Below, in pieces: positions 1 through 8,085 of a DNA stretch of 64,000 nt. The DNA is taken from assembly GCA_965221735.1 (NCBI GenBank), contig OZ244910.1, positions 1,612,001-1,676,000 of the forward strand, written 5' to 3'. Both the position numbers and the translations under genes were made by a program. A model generated the notes under the pieces. The model did not search any database. It saw nothing but the letters and a program-made list of their open reading frames with translations, and was not told the origin of the DNA. The number at the start of each line of letters is the position of its first letter. Positions within the stretch are counted from its first letter, which is position 1. The stretch is from UBA2991 sp965221735 (lineage in GTDB: Bacteria > Chloroflexota > Dehalococcoidia > Tepidiformales > Tepidiformaceae).

Positions 1-708
1 GGAGCCGGGGATGATCGTTGCCGTGACCCTGCTCGTCTCCTCGACCACGCGGTCGTCCGCGAGCGCCACCGACAGGCTGGTCGTGCGCTCGCCGGCCTCG
101 AACGTCGCCTTCTCCCGCCCACCGCCCGCAAGCATCGAGCCGCTTTCCGCCATTCCGACGGTCACCGTCAGAGCCCGTCCCGTCTCACCCGTGCGCGTCA
201 GCCTGAACACCGCGGGCGCCGCCTCCGTCACCAGCCGCGCCCCCGCGACGATGGCCACCTCGGACGGCTCCGCGGCCTCTACTGCTGACCCGCTGGTCCG
301 CCGCTCTTCCCGCTCCTCGTCGTCCGTGGCGACCGGTCCCGAGCCGGCGGCCCTGCCGCCGTCCGCGCTCGCGGACACGGGGGTGGGCTCCGGCCCGGCT
401 CGATCGTCCGGCTCGATCACCGCCTGCCGGGCATCCTCCGAAGCGCCTGGAACCGCGCGTGCCTGGTCGCCTCGTCCGGGAAGAAGAAGCACCCCTGCCA
501 CCACGGCGGCCAGGGCCACGAGCGCCAGGATCCTCACCGGGCCTCGCGATCCCCACCCCGACCGGTCGGGTGATGAGGCGTCCGCATCCGTGCCTGCCTG
601 GTTGCGGCGGGTGGGAAGAAGCAGCACATCCGCCACCACCGCCGCCAGGGTCGCCAACGTCAGGAGCTTCGCGGCTCGCGATCCCCATCCCGAGCGGTCA
701 GTTGCCAT
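1..708 (-). CDS. membrane protein with duplicated TM segment and Calx-beta-like domain (3' end off left edge)
   Basis: The frame stays open from an ATG at 708 to the left edge, so the C-terminus is missing. The start is chosen for a GAGG seven bases upstream; an in-frame ATG at 759 is the alternative. The product opens with MATDRSGWGSR and a hydrophobic stretch ending VLLLP. About 44 residues later comes a near copy (DRSGWGSR...LAALAAVVAGVLLLP type), so the membrane segment has been tandemly duplicated. An acidic, Pro/Ala-rich linker follows. From about residue 160 the text resembles a Calx-beta repeat: FRLTRTG, LTVTV, ATFEAGERT, then LADDRVVEE. Calx-beta domains are beta-sandwich, often calcium-binding, extracellular modules. 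With two inserted helices the domain would face the cytoplasm unless the first helix is cleaved. Function unknown; the Calx-beta call is by motif pattern only. Confidence 0.7.
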   Translation of the reverse strand, partial: MATDRSGWGSRAAKLLTLATLAAVVADVLLLPTRRNQAGTDADASSPDRSGWGSRGPVRILALVALAAVVAGVLLLPGRGDQARAVPGASEDARQAVIEPDDRAGPEPTPVSASADGGRAAGSGPVATDDEEREERRTSGSAVEAAEPSEVAIVAGARLVTEAAPAVFRLTRTGETGRALTVTVGMAESGSMLAGGGREKATFEAGERTTSLSVALADDRVVEETSRVTATIIPGS

Positions 709-914
709 CGAACTGCCTCGCCGCGCCTCCAGGGGCCTGGACGAGTCCCCCCTTGCCATAACCACGCGTCACCCACGCGCCGTTGGACGTATCGCACCGT
801 AGAGGGCGGTTCGGTGGGGCGTCAAGGAATCAGGAGCGCCATCCCGTGGGGTCACCGCGAGTGCCGCGTCACCCCCGCCCCGACAGGCCCGCACGTCCCC
901 TCGCCGATCCCCGG

Positions 915-942
915 TTGCCCGTGCGACTCGTGGGCGTAACAT
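915..942 (+). promoter_or_regulatory. candidate promoter of the ccr-like gene
   Basis: TTGCCC (915-920) and TAACAT (937-942) are separated by 16 bases. They lie about 30 bases upstream of the ATG at 971, which has AGGGG before it. By inference this promoter drives the genes from 971 to about 4267. Confidence 0.45.
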
Positions 943-970
943 TTCGGCCACCTTCCCGATCAGGGGCCGC

Positions 971-2224
971 ATGACCTCCGGCACAGGCAGCGATCTGTAT
1001 CCGCTCGGCGAAGCGCCTCCCTTGGGCGAAGTCCCCAAGCGCATGCACGCCCAGCTCATCCGCGAGTCCCGCTTCGGAGAGCCCCTCCAGGCCTTCGCCC
1101 CCGAGGTCGTCGACATCCCCCCCGTCGGCCCCGACGACGCCCTCGTCTACGTCATGGCCGCCGGCGTCAACTACAACAACGTCTGGGCCGGCCGCGGCGT
1201 CCCCATCGACGTCATCGCCGCCCGCCAGAAGGCCGGCGAGGTCGAGGACTTCCACATCGGTGGCTCCGACGCCTCCGGCATCGTCTACGCCGTCGGCGAG
1301 AACGTCACCAACGTCAAGGTGGGCGATGAGGTCATCATCCACTGCGGCATCTGGAACATTCACGCCCCCTGGGTGACCGCCGGCAACGACCCCATGTACG
1401 ACCCCTCCTACCGCATCTGGGGGTACGAGACGAACTGGGGCTCCTTCTCGCAGTTCACGCGCGTGCAGGCCCACCAGTGCCTGCCCAAGGCCCCCCACCT
1501 CACCTGGGAAGAGGCAGCCGCCCCCACCCTCGTGGGCGCAACCGCCTATCGCATGCTCTTCTCCTGGCCCCCGCACGACGTTCGCGAAGACGACGTCGTC
1601 CTCATCTGGGGCGGCGCCGGCGGACTCGGCACCATGGCCATCCAGCTCGCCGCCCTCCAGGGCGCGAAGCCAATCGCCGTCGTCTCCAGCGAGGAGAAGG
1701 GCGAGTTCTGCAAGCAGCTCGGTGCCGTCGGCTACATCAACCGCAAGAACTTCGACCACTGGGGCCGCCTCCCCGACTGGGAAAACGCCGCCGGCATGGG
1801 CGAGTTCCAGAAGGGCGCGCGCGCCTTCGGCAAGGCCATCTGGGACGTGCTCGGTGAGCGCCGCAGCCCCCGCATCGTCTTCGAGCATCCCGGCGAGGAC
1901 ACCCTCCCCACCTCCATGTTCGTCTGCGACACCGGCGGCATGGTCGTCATCTGCGCCGGCACCACCGGCTACAACGCCGATGTCGACCTGCGCTACCTCT
2001 GGATGCGCCAGAAGCGCTTCCAGGGCTCCCACTTCGCCAACGACGAGCAGGCGTCGGCCTTCAACGACCTCGTCATCCAGGGCAAGATCGACCCCTGCCT
2101 CTCCCGCGTCTTCCCCTTCGAGGAGACAGGCGCCTGCCACCAGCTCATGTTCGAAAACCGCCACCCCGACGGCAACATGGCCATCCTCGTCGGCGCCACC
2201 GAAGAGGGACAGGGGCGGAGCTAG
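971..2224 (+). CDS. ccr: crotonyl-CoA carboxylase/reductase family protein
   Basis: This 417-residue medium-chain dehydrogenase/reductase has the hallmarks of the Ccr group: VMAAGVNYNNVWAG near residues 61-74, IWGYETNWGSF near 149-159, a Rossmann glycine motif WGGAGGLG near 213-220, FEHPGEDTLP near 304-313 and GSHFAN near 352-357. Ccr reduces crotonyl-CoA with NADPH and adds CO2 to give ethylmalonyl-CoA; relatives reduce or carboxylate other enoyl-CoAs. Tyr152-Glu153 and His354 appear to sit where the CO2-anchoring Phe-Glu and His of the Kitasatospora enzyme are expected, but an alignment is needed to confirm this. The length fits the family (about 430-450). It is followed by acyl-CoA dehydrogenase and MaoC hydratase genes, as in ethylmalonyl-CoA pathway clusters. 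No zinc-binding cysteines are seen, as expected for this branch. Confidence 0.85.
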   Translation: MTSGTGSDLYPLGEAPPLGEVPKRMHAQLIRESRFGEPLQAFAPEVVDIPPVGPDDALVYVMAAGVNYNNVWAGRGVPIDVIAARQKAGEVEDFHIGGSDASGIVYAVGENVTNVKVGDEVIIHCGIWNIHAPWVTAGNDPMYDPSYRIWGYETNWGSFSQFTRVQAHQCLPKAPHLTWEEAAAPTLVGATAYRMLFSWPPHDVREDDVVLIWGGAGGLGTMAIQLAALQGAKPIAVVSSEEKGEFCKQLGAVGYINRKNFDHWGRLPDWENAAGMGEFQKGARAFGKAIWDVLGERRSPRIVFEHPGEDTLPTSMFVCDTGGMVVICAGTTGYNADVDLRYLWMRQKRFQGSHFANDEQASAFNDLVIQGKIDPCLSRVFPFEETGACHQLMFENRHPDGNMAILVGATEEGQGRS

Positions 2225-2274
2225 GGCCGCCACCGCGCGGCCGCATCACCCAACACCAGGAAGGGGCCTGCCCG

Positions 2275-3450
2275 ATGGCGCGTGACTTCGCCGCCGACAT
2301 TCTCGATCCCATCGCCCGGGAGATCGTCTCCAACGTCGGCGTCTGGGTGGACCGCGAGGTCAGGCCCGTCGCCAGCGAGTACGAGCACGCCGACGAGTAC
2401 CCCGAGCCCCTCGTCAACGGCATGGCCGAGATGGGCCTCTTCGCCATCAAGGTCCCCGAGGAGTACGGCGGCCTCGACCTCAGCTTCGAGTGCTACGCCG
2501 GCGTCTGCGTCGAGGTCGCTCGCGGCTGGATGAGCCTTGCGGGCGTGCTCAATACCCACGTCCTCGTCGGCTACGCCATCTCCACCTACGGCACCGAGGA
2601 GCAGAAGCAGAGCTTCCTCCCCCGCATGATCGAGCCCGAGATTCGCGGCGCCCTCAGCATCACCGAGCCCGACGCCGGCTCGGATGCCCAGGCGATCAAG
2701 ACCCAGGCCACCCGCGACGGCGACGACTACGTCATCAACGGCCAGAAGATGTGGGTCACGAACGGCCAGCGCGCCGGCGTCTACCTCGTCCTCACCAAGA
2801 CCGACACCGAGGCCCAGCCCGCCCACCGCGGCATCAGCGCCTTCCTCGTCGAGCCCGGCATGGAAGGCTTCTTCGTTGGCCGCAAGCTCGAGAAGCTCGG
2901 CTACAAGGGCGTCGAGACCACCGAGCTCGCCTTCGACAACGCCCGCGTCCCCGCCGGCAACCTCCTCAGCGGCGATGAGGGCCGCGGCTTCCAGCACGTC
3001 ATGAGCGCCCTCGAGGTCGGCCGCATCAACGTCGCCGCCCGCGGCGTCGGCGTCGCCCAGGCCGCCTTCGACGACGCCATCGCCTACGCTCAGCAGCGCC
3101 ACGCCTTCGGCAAGCCCATCGCCCAGCACCAGGCCCAGCAGATCCGCCTCGCCGAGATGGCGACCAAGATCCGCGCCGCCCGCCTCCTCACCTTCGACGC
3201 CGCCCGCCGCAAGGACAGCGGCGCCCGCTCCGACCTCGACGCCGGCATGGCCAAGCTGTTCGCCACCGAGGTCTGCCAGGAGGTCGTGCTCGAGGCCCTC
3301 CGCCTCCACGGCGGCGTCGGCTACAGCAAGGAGCTGCCCCTCGAGCGCTACTACCGCGACGCCCCCGTCATGGTCATCGCCGAGGGCACCAGCGACATCC
3401 AGAAGATCGTCATCGCCCGCAACCTCCTCCGCGACTACGCCATCGACTAG
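2275..3450 (+). CDS. acyl-CoA dehydrogenase
   Basis: This 391-residue flavoprotein has the full acyl-CoA dehydrogenase fold. The N-terminal helical part contains KVPEEYGGLDLS. The FAD/substrate motif SITEPDAGSD lies near residues 123-132 and MWVTNG near 159-164. The C-terminal domain has QRHAFGKPI and LHGGVGYSKE. The usual catalytic base is present as Glu370 in IAEGTSDIQ. It oxidises an acyl-CoA to the 2-enoyl-CoA and passes electrons to ETF. The start follows GGAAGGGG. It sits 50 bases after the ccr-like gene and 50 before a MaoC hydratase. In an ethylmalonyl-CoA route the matching step would be methylsuccinyl-CoA oxidation, but this protein is shorter than known methylsuccinyl-CoA dehydrogenases (about 550 residues), so the substrate is left open. 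Confidence 0.9.
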   Translation: MARDFAADILDPIAREIVSNVGVWVDREVRPVASEYEHADEYPEPLVNGMAEMGLFAIKVPEEYGGLDLSFECYAGVCVEVARGWMSLAGVLNTHVLVGYAISTYGTEEQKQSFLPRMIEPEIRGALSITEPDAGSDAQAIKTQATRDGDDYVINGQKMWVTNGQRAGVYLVLTKTDTEAQPAHRGISAFLVEPGMEGFFVGRKLEKLGYKGVETTELAFDNARVPAGNLLSGDEGRGFQHVMSALEVGRINVAARGVGVAQAAFDDAIAYAQQRHAFGKPIAQHQAQQIRLAEMATKIRAARLLTFDAARRKDSGARSDLDAGMAKLFATEVCQEVVLEALRLHGGVGYSKELPLERYYRDAPVMVIAEGTSDIQKIVIARNLLRDYAID

Positions 3451-3500
3451 CCCTCGCGGAACGGGCGGCGGGGACCAAAGCCAACAGCCAGGAGCCAGCT

Positions 3501-3983
3501 ATGACTGTCCACGACGGGCGCGAGGCCTTCGGCCACTACTACGAGGAGTTCGAGGTCGGCGACGTCTTCAAGCACTGGCCCGGGCGCACCATCACCGAGT
3601 ACGACGACATCCTCCACTGCATGCAGACCATGAACCACCACCCCCTCCACATCGACGCCCGCTACGCCGAAGAGGAGACCCAGTTCGGCAAGAACGTGGT
3701 CGTGGGCACCCTCGTCTACTCCATCGTCTTCGGCATGACCGTCACCGAGGTCTCGGGCAAGGCCATCGCCAACCTCGAGATCGAGTCGCTCAAGCACACC
3801 GCCCCCACCTTCCACGGCGACACCATCTACGCCGAGACCACCGTCACCGGCAAGGTCGAGTCCCGCTCCCGCAACGACCGCGGCATCGTCACCGTCGACA
3901 CGCGCGGCTACAACCAGCGCGGCGAAACCGTCCTCACCTTCACCCGCAAGGTCATGGTCCCGAAGCGAGACGCCGGCGAATAG
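3501..3983 (+). CDS. MaoC-like acyl-CoA hydratase/dehydratase
   Basis: A 160-residue single hot-dog domain protein of the MaoC family. The signature region reads TMNHHPLHIDARYA near residues 50-63, followed by GTLVYSIVFGMTV. This is the variant found in actinobacterial mesaconyl-CoA-hydratase-like proteins, not the G-D-x-N-P form of classic (R)-enoyl hydratases. The expected role is reversible hydration of an enoyl-CoA. The start follows CAGGAG. It is third in a run with the ccr-like and acyl-CoA dehydrogenase genes. Its stop overlaps the next start by one base (TAGTG). The family is clear; the substrate is not. Confidence 0.85.
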   Translation: MTVHDGREAFGHYYEEFEVGDVFKHWPGRTITEYDDILHCMQTMNHHPLHIDARYAEEETQFGKNVVVGTLVYSIVFGMTVTEVSGKAIANLEIESLKHTAPTFHGDTIYAETTVTGKVESRSRNDRGIVTVDTRGYNQRGETVLTFTRKVMVPKRDAGE

Positions 3984-4267
3984 TGTCCGACACGCTGGCC
4001 CGCGTTCCGCTTCTCCTTGAACCCCAACCCGAAGGTGGGTACGTCGTCACATCCCCCCTCCTGCCAGAGTTGGTCACCGAGGGCGACACCGTCTCTGAGT
4101 GCCTCGTCCATGCTGAGGATGCTTTCGCGGCGGTGACGGAGATCTACGAACACTACGGCCGGCCGCTGCCGGCAGGCGTCCACCTCGACACAGACGGAGA
4201 GCCGCTACTGGTTGAGGTATTGCTTCCGATCCCTGAGGCGGACGAAGCCCTGACGAGTAGCCGCTAG
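3983..4267 (+). CDS. HicB-like single-domain protein (orphan antitoxin-type)
   Basis: A 94-residue protein with the HicB/YP_002 fold pattern: LLLEPQPEGGYVVTSPLLPE followed by TEGDTVSECLVHAEDAF and a short acidic tail. HicB proteins usually neutralise the small HicA RNase, but no HicA gene is adjacent and no DNA-binding tail is visible. It starts with GTG inside the maoC stop (TAGTG), so the two are probably translationally coupled. Its end overlaps the convergent helicase gene by four bases. It may be a domesticated HicB-like protein and not an active antitoxin. Confidence 0.65.
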   Translation: MSDTLARVPLLLEPQPEGGYVVTSPLLPELVTEGDTVSECLVHAEDAFAAVTEIYEHYGRPLPAGVHLDTDGEPLLVEVLLPIPEADEALTSSR

Positions 4268-6483
4268 GCCCGCTCCAGCGGCGCCAGACTCTGCAGGAGC
4301 CGCTTGACCCCCGCCGCCTCGTCGTCGAACGCCACCACCACCTCCACGTCCCCGCGACGCTCCTGGCTGCTCACCACGATGCCCTCCCCGAAGTGCGCGT
4401 GACGCACACGCTCGCCCGCCTGCCACTGCGGCTTCGCACCGGCTGCATCCGCGCCCCCCGAAGCGGCCGAAGCCGGACGAGCCGGCGCCGCCACCGGGGC
4501 GACCCGCTCCCGCACCTGGCGCCTGTCGCCGCTTCGGTAAGGCTGCAGCAGGTGCTCGGGGATCTCCCCGAGGAAGCGTGAGGGCGGATTCGTGAGCGGC
4601 CGCCCGCCGAGATAGCGACGGTAGGCGCGGGTCAGGTACACCGCGCTCTCCGCCCGCGTGATACCCACGTAGGCCAGCCGCCGCTCCTCCTCCAGCTGCC
4701 GGGGATCATCGAACGATCGGATGTGGGGCAGCACGCCCTCTTCCATCCCCACCAGGAACACGATCGGGAACTCCAGCCCCTTGGCCGCGTGCAGCGTGAT
4801 CAGCGTGACCGCCTCCACCGCCCCCTCCAGCTCGTCGACGTCCGCCACCAGCGCCACGTCCTGCAGGAAGCTCGCGAGGTCGGCCGCCTCCCCGCCCGTC
4901 GTGTCCTCGTACTGCGCCATCACCGTGCGTAGCTGCAGCACGTTCTCCAGCCGCTCCTCGCCCCCCTCCTCCCGGTCCCGCAAGTACTCCACGTACCCGC
5001 TCTCCTCCAGCACGTAGTCGAGCAGCTCCGCCAGGGGGCGATCGCGCTGCCCCCGCATCGCCTCGATGGCGTGAACGAAGCGCCGGATGGCCGTCGCCGC
5101 CCGGGCGGCGATCCCGGGAACCGGCTCGCCCCTCGCCACCGCCTCGCAGGCGTCCCACACGGCCAGCCCCGTCGAGCCTGCGTACTCCGAAAGACGCGCA
5201 AGCGTGGTATCGCCGATCCCCCGCGCGGGCACGTTGATGATCCGCAGCAGGCTCGCTTCGTCGAGACGGTTATGGACCAGCCGCAGGTAGGCGACCAGGT
5301 CCTTGATCTCGCGCCGCTGGTAGAAGCGCACCCCCCCGATCAACCGGTAGGGGATACGGTGCCGCACGAGCGCGTCCTCGATGGGCCGCGACTGCGCGTT
5401 CGTCCGGTACAGCACCGCCATCGACCCGAGCGGCGTGTCCGTGGTCGACAGGCGCTCCACCTCCCGCGCCACGAACTCGCCCTCCTCCTCGTCGTTGTAG
5501 GCCTCGTACTGCGTGAGCGCCTGGCCATCCTTGCGCTCGGTCCAGAGAGCGCGCTCGATGTGGCTGCGGTTGTTCTCGATGACCGCGTTCGCCGCATCCA
5601 GGATCGGCTGCGTCGAGCGATAGTTCTGCTCCAGCAGGTAGGTGCTCGCGTCGGGGAAGTCGCGCAGGAAGTACTGCGTGTTCCGCGCGTCCGCCGCCCG
5701 CCACGAATAGATGCTCTGGTCAGGGTCGCCGACCACGCAGATGTTCCCGTGCTCCGAGGCCAGCAGCCGCGCGAGCGCGTACTGCGCCGGATTCGTGTCC
5801 TGGAACTCGTCCACGAGCACATGCAGGTACTGCCCCGCCCGCCGCTCGCGCGCCTCCTCCGACTCCCGGAACAGCCGCACCGTCTCCGTCAGCAGGTCGT
5901 CGAAGTCGAGCGCCGAGGCCTCTCGCAGGCCCTTCTGGTAGCCCTCGTACGCCCTCGCCACAATCTCCTGGAAATAGCTCTCCGTCTGCCCCTTGAAGTG
6001 GTCCGCGCCCCGCATCTCGCTCTTCGCGCTGGAGATGGCCGAGAGCACCGACCTCGGCGTGAACTGCCGCGAATCGACGTGCAGCGACGCCAGCACGCGC
6101 TTCATCAGCGCCGTCTGGTCGGCGTCGTCGTAGATGACGTAGTCGGGCGAGAGCCCGATGTCCTCGCCGTGGATGCGCAGCCAGCGCGCGCACATCGAAT
6201 GGAACGTCCCCAGGTGCAGCTTGGCCGCGTCCTCGCCGAGCAGGCCCTGCGCCCGCGCCCGCATCTCCCGCGCCGCCTTGTTCGTGAACGTCACCGCGAG
6301 GATGCGCCAGGGCGCGATCCGCTGCTCCCCCACCAGCCACGCGATCCGGTTCGTGATGACGCGCGTCTTGCCGCTGCCGGGCCCCGCCAGGATGAGCTGG
6401 GCGCCCCCCGGATGCTCCACGGCGGCGCGCTGGGCCGGGTTCAGACCCTCAACGGCGGGGGACGGCTGCTGGGTGGCGGGCAC
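4264..6483 (-). CDS. uvrD: UvrD/PcrA-type superfamily 1 DNA helicase
   Basis: A 739-residue 3'-5' DNA helicase for repair and removal of recombination or transcription blocks. All SF1A motifs are present in order: Walker A LAGPGSGKT (near 32-40), TFTNKAA, DEFQDTN (motif II), GDPDQSIYSWRAAD (III), EQNYRST (IV), TLHAAKGLEFP (V) and AYVGITRAE (VI). The C-terminus ends in a Tudor-like module (ERVRHAHFGEGIV...VAFDDEAAG) typical of PcrA, which contacts RNA polymerase. I chose the GTG at 6483 over the ATG at 6522 because a TACGAT box at 6490-6495 ends six bases before it, which puts the ATG upstream of transcription. PcrA and UvrD cannot be told apart here. Confidence 0.93.
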   Translation of the reverse strand: MPATQQPSPAVEGLNPAQRAAVEHPGGAQLILAGPGSGKTRVITNRIAWLVGEQRIAPWRILAVTFTNKAAREMRARAQGLLGEDAAKLHLGTFHSMCARWLRIHGEDIGLSPDYVIYDDADQTALMKRVLASLHVDSRQFTPRSVLSAISSAKSEMRGADHFKGQTESYFQEIVARAYEGYQKGLREASALDFDDLLTETVRLFRESEEARERRAGQYLHVLVDEFQDTNPAQYALARLLASEHGNICVVGDPDQSIYSWRAADARNTQYFLRDFPDASTYLLEQNYRSTQPILDAANAVIENNRSHIERALWTERKDGQALTQYEAYNDEEEGEFVAREVERLSTTDTPLGSMAVLYRTNAQSRPIEDALVRHRIPYRLIGGVRFYQRREIKDLVAYLRLVHNRLDEASLLRIINVPARGIGDTTLARLSEYAGSTGLAVWDACEAVARGEPVPGIAARAATAIRRFVHAIEAMRGQRDRPLAELLDYVLEESGYVEYLRDREEGGEERLENVLQLRTVMAQYEDTTGGEAADLASFLQDVALVADVDELEGAVEAVTLITLHAAKGLEFPIVFLVGMEEGVLPHIRSFDDPRQLEEERRLAYVGITRAESAVYLTRAYRRYLGGRPLTNPPSRFLGEIPEHLLQPYRSGDRRQVRERVAPVAAPARPASAASGGADAAGAKPQWQAGERVRHAHFGEGIVVSSQERRGDVEVVVAFDDEAAGVKRLLQSLAPLERA

Positions 6484-6489
6484 ACCCCT

Positions 6490-6495
6490 ATCGTA
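6490..6495 (-). promoter_or_regulatory. -10 box of the helicase gene (leaderless type)
   Basis: TACGAT on the minus strand ends six bases before the GTG at 6483. It matches the spacing seen before several other genes in this window and decides the start codon. Confidence 0.5.
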
Positions 6496-6580
6496 TCGGC
6501 GCCGGTGGTAGGGTGCAGCCAAGTGATGAACATCGCCAGGCGTCTCGCCGCAGGGCTTGCGAATCGGAGTCGTCCGGCGA

Positions 6581-6928
6581 ATGAGTGAATCCTCTCTTAT
6601 CGTTCTCTTGCTATTCGCCTACCTTGCCGTGCCGTTCATCGGGGGTTTAGCGGTGGATGCGTTTTTCGGCGCCGTGGTGAGATGGTGGCGGTGGTACTAC
6701 GGGCCGCTGGTGGTAGCACTTGCGGGATTCGGCCTCTTGGGCTGGATAGCGGCGCAAGGGCACGATCCGATGCGCGCGGATCACCTTTTCGTCAGCCACA
6801 CCGATACCGTGTTTATCTTCTACCTCCCCGTTTTCGTTCTCATCCCCACCGTACTGTTCACAATGGGCGTGGGCGCCCTCCGCCTCTTCGTGGTAGCCGG
6901 TGACGGTGGGGGCAGCGGGGATGGTTGA
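6581..6928 (+). CDS. small three-helix membrane protein, paralogue of the convergent gene at 6959
   Basis: A 115-residue hydrophobic protein with about three transmembrane segments: LIVLLLFAYLAVPFIGGLAV, then YYGPLVVALAGFGLLGWIAA, then FIFYLPVFVLIPTVLF. The ATG at 6581 is preferred to the TTG at 6557. The soluble turn between helices 1 and 2 carries DAFF and VVRWWRWYYGP. The facing gene encodes the same layout (DALF, VSWWRGSYAP, FPLIVLIP), so the two are paralogues. GC content is lower than in the neighbours. I recognise no family; function unknown. Confidence 0.6.
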   Translation: MSESSLIVLLLFAYLAVPFIGGLAVDAFFGAVVRWWRWYYGPLVVALAGFGLLGWIAAQGHDPMRADHLFVSHTDTVFIFYLPVFVLIPTVLFTMGVGALRLFVVAGDGGGSGDG

Positions 6929-6958
6929 CTGTCCCTCTCGCCAGGCGAGCGGGCGTTG

Positions 6959-7273
6959 TCACTCTTGGCCGACGGCGACTTTGTAGCGGAGCCGATGAAC
7001 GATGACGCCTCCGCCTGAAGCGATGATGGGAATAAGGACGATCAGGGGGAACATCAAGAGGATCCAGACTCCCGCCGCTTCGTTGTGCGAGTTCGCTGCC
7101 AACACAAGTAACCAGATCCATGCGGTCACCCCAGCGGCGCCCACGAGTGCGGGGGCGTACGACCCGCGCCACCAACTCACCCTGGGTCGAAAGAGGGCGT
7201 CCAGCATCAGCCCCAGGAGGAACGCACCGACAGTAACGGCAAGGAGTATGGCGATGAATTCCATGGTTCCCAC
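6959..7273 (-). CDS. small three-helix membrane protein, paralogue of the gene at 6581
   Basis: A 104-residue membrane protein: helix 1 (FIAILLAVTVGAFLLGLML), DALFRPRVSWWRGSYAP, helix 2 (LVGAAGVTAWIWLLVLAA), then helix 3 (WILLMFPLIVLIPIIASGGG). It starts with GTG at 7273, preceded by GAGG; an ATG at 7264 is possible, but the GTG puts the shared Asp at the same depth as in the paralogue. The gene is convergent with its paralogue, 30 bases apart. Shared residues include D-A-[FL]-F, WWR, Y-x-P and LIP. Function unknown. Confidence 0.6.
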   Translation of the reverse strand: MGTMEFIAILLAVTVGAFLLGLMLDALFRPRVSWWRGSYAPALVGAAGVTAWIWLLVLAANSHNEAAGVWILLMFPLIVLIPIIASGGGVIVHRLRYKVAVGQE

Positions 7274-7518
7274 CCTACCTCAGAACAGTCGACGTGGGCG
7301 CGCTACCCCCATGTAGACCGCCACGCCTCCACCCGAGGGCTGGCTTCGGGGGAGTAGCGCACCTCTGTCCTTCCCGTCGGGCGAGCGGCGCCCCAGTGTG
7401 ATCACGCGACTGAACAGTTTTCTCGCGCGCGTATGGGGCGATGCTGTACCCTCAGAATGTGGCGGCTCGGTGAGCGCGCGACGCGTCGAGTGCATGGCCC
7501 GAAGGTAAGGAAGGCTCG

Positions 7519-8070
7519 ATGTTCGATTGGCCCGGCGGCTCCTGGCAGGACACCGTTCGCCTCGTCCTCACGGTGCTCTCGATCTACGGCGCCATCATCT
7601 GGGTCGCCCTCATCTTCTGGGTCTTCCGCGACATCCGCCAGCGAACCCGCGACCCCATCATGCAGCTCATATCGGTGCTGCTCGTCCTCGCCGGCTTCCT
7701 CCCGGGGCACTGGATCTACCTCATCCTCCGCCCTCGCCAGACCCTCACCGAACTGTACGAGCGCTCCCTCGAGGAGGAGGCCATCCTCCAGGACCTCGAC
7801 GACCAGAAGGCCTGCCCGGCCTGCCGCCGCCGCGTCCGCGACGACTACCTCGTCTGCCCCTTCTGCCTGGTCGAGCTCAAAGAACGCTGCGAAGCCTGCG
7901 ACAAGCCCCTCGATTTCGGCTGGCTCGCCTGTCCCTACTGCGGCCACGAGAAGACCCCCGCCATCGCCCCCGGCCCCGCCGGCAACCACGTCGAAGGCGC
8001 GCAGGACCGCGCTTCCCTCGGCGGCCTCGTCCGCCGCTCCACCTCCCTCGTCCGCCGCCGCGGCGAGTAG
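7519..8070 (+). CDS. membrane-anchored double zinc-ribbon protein
   Basis: A 183-residue protein with two N-terminal transmembrane helices (residues 14-35 and 48-70) followed by a cytoplasmic part with four Cys pairs: ACPACRRR, LVCPFCLVE, RCEACDKP and LACPYCGHE. These form two treble-clef or zinc-ribbon units of the double-zinc-ribbon type, near residues 98-148. A basic tail follows. The start is preceded by GGTAAGGAAGG. Such proteins are common in Chloroflexota and Actinobacteria, but I know no defined function; a structural or regulatory membrane role is possible. Confidence 0.75.
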   Translation: MFDWPGGSWQDTVRLVLTVLSIYGAIIWVALIFWVFRDIRQRTRDPIMQLISVLLVLAGFLPGHWIYLILRPRQTLTELYERSLEEEAILQDLDDQKACPACRRRVRDDYLVCPFCLVELKERCEACDKPLDFGWLACPYCGHEKTPAIAPGPAGNHVEGAQDRASLGGLVRRSTSLVRRRGE

Positions 8071-8085
8071 GGATCGCTGACGCTC

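Noticed and set aside
869..3309. Long open frames on the minus strand opposite the ccr-like and dehydrogenase genes
   Set aside because: They are antisense shadows of C-ending codons in high-GC genes; their translations are low-complexity (Gly, Ala, Val, Asp) with no motifs.
7280..7495. 71-codon minus-strand frame between the small membrane gene and the zinc-ribbon gene
   Set aside because: No ribosome site, Arg/Ser/Pro-rich composition and no similarity to any family. The 245-base gap otherwise shows nothing clear.
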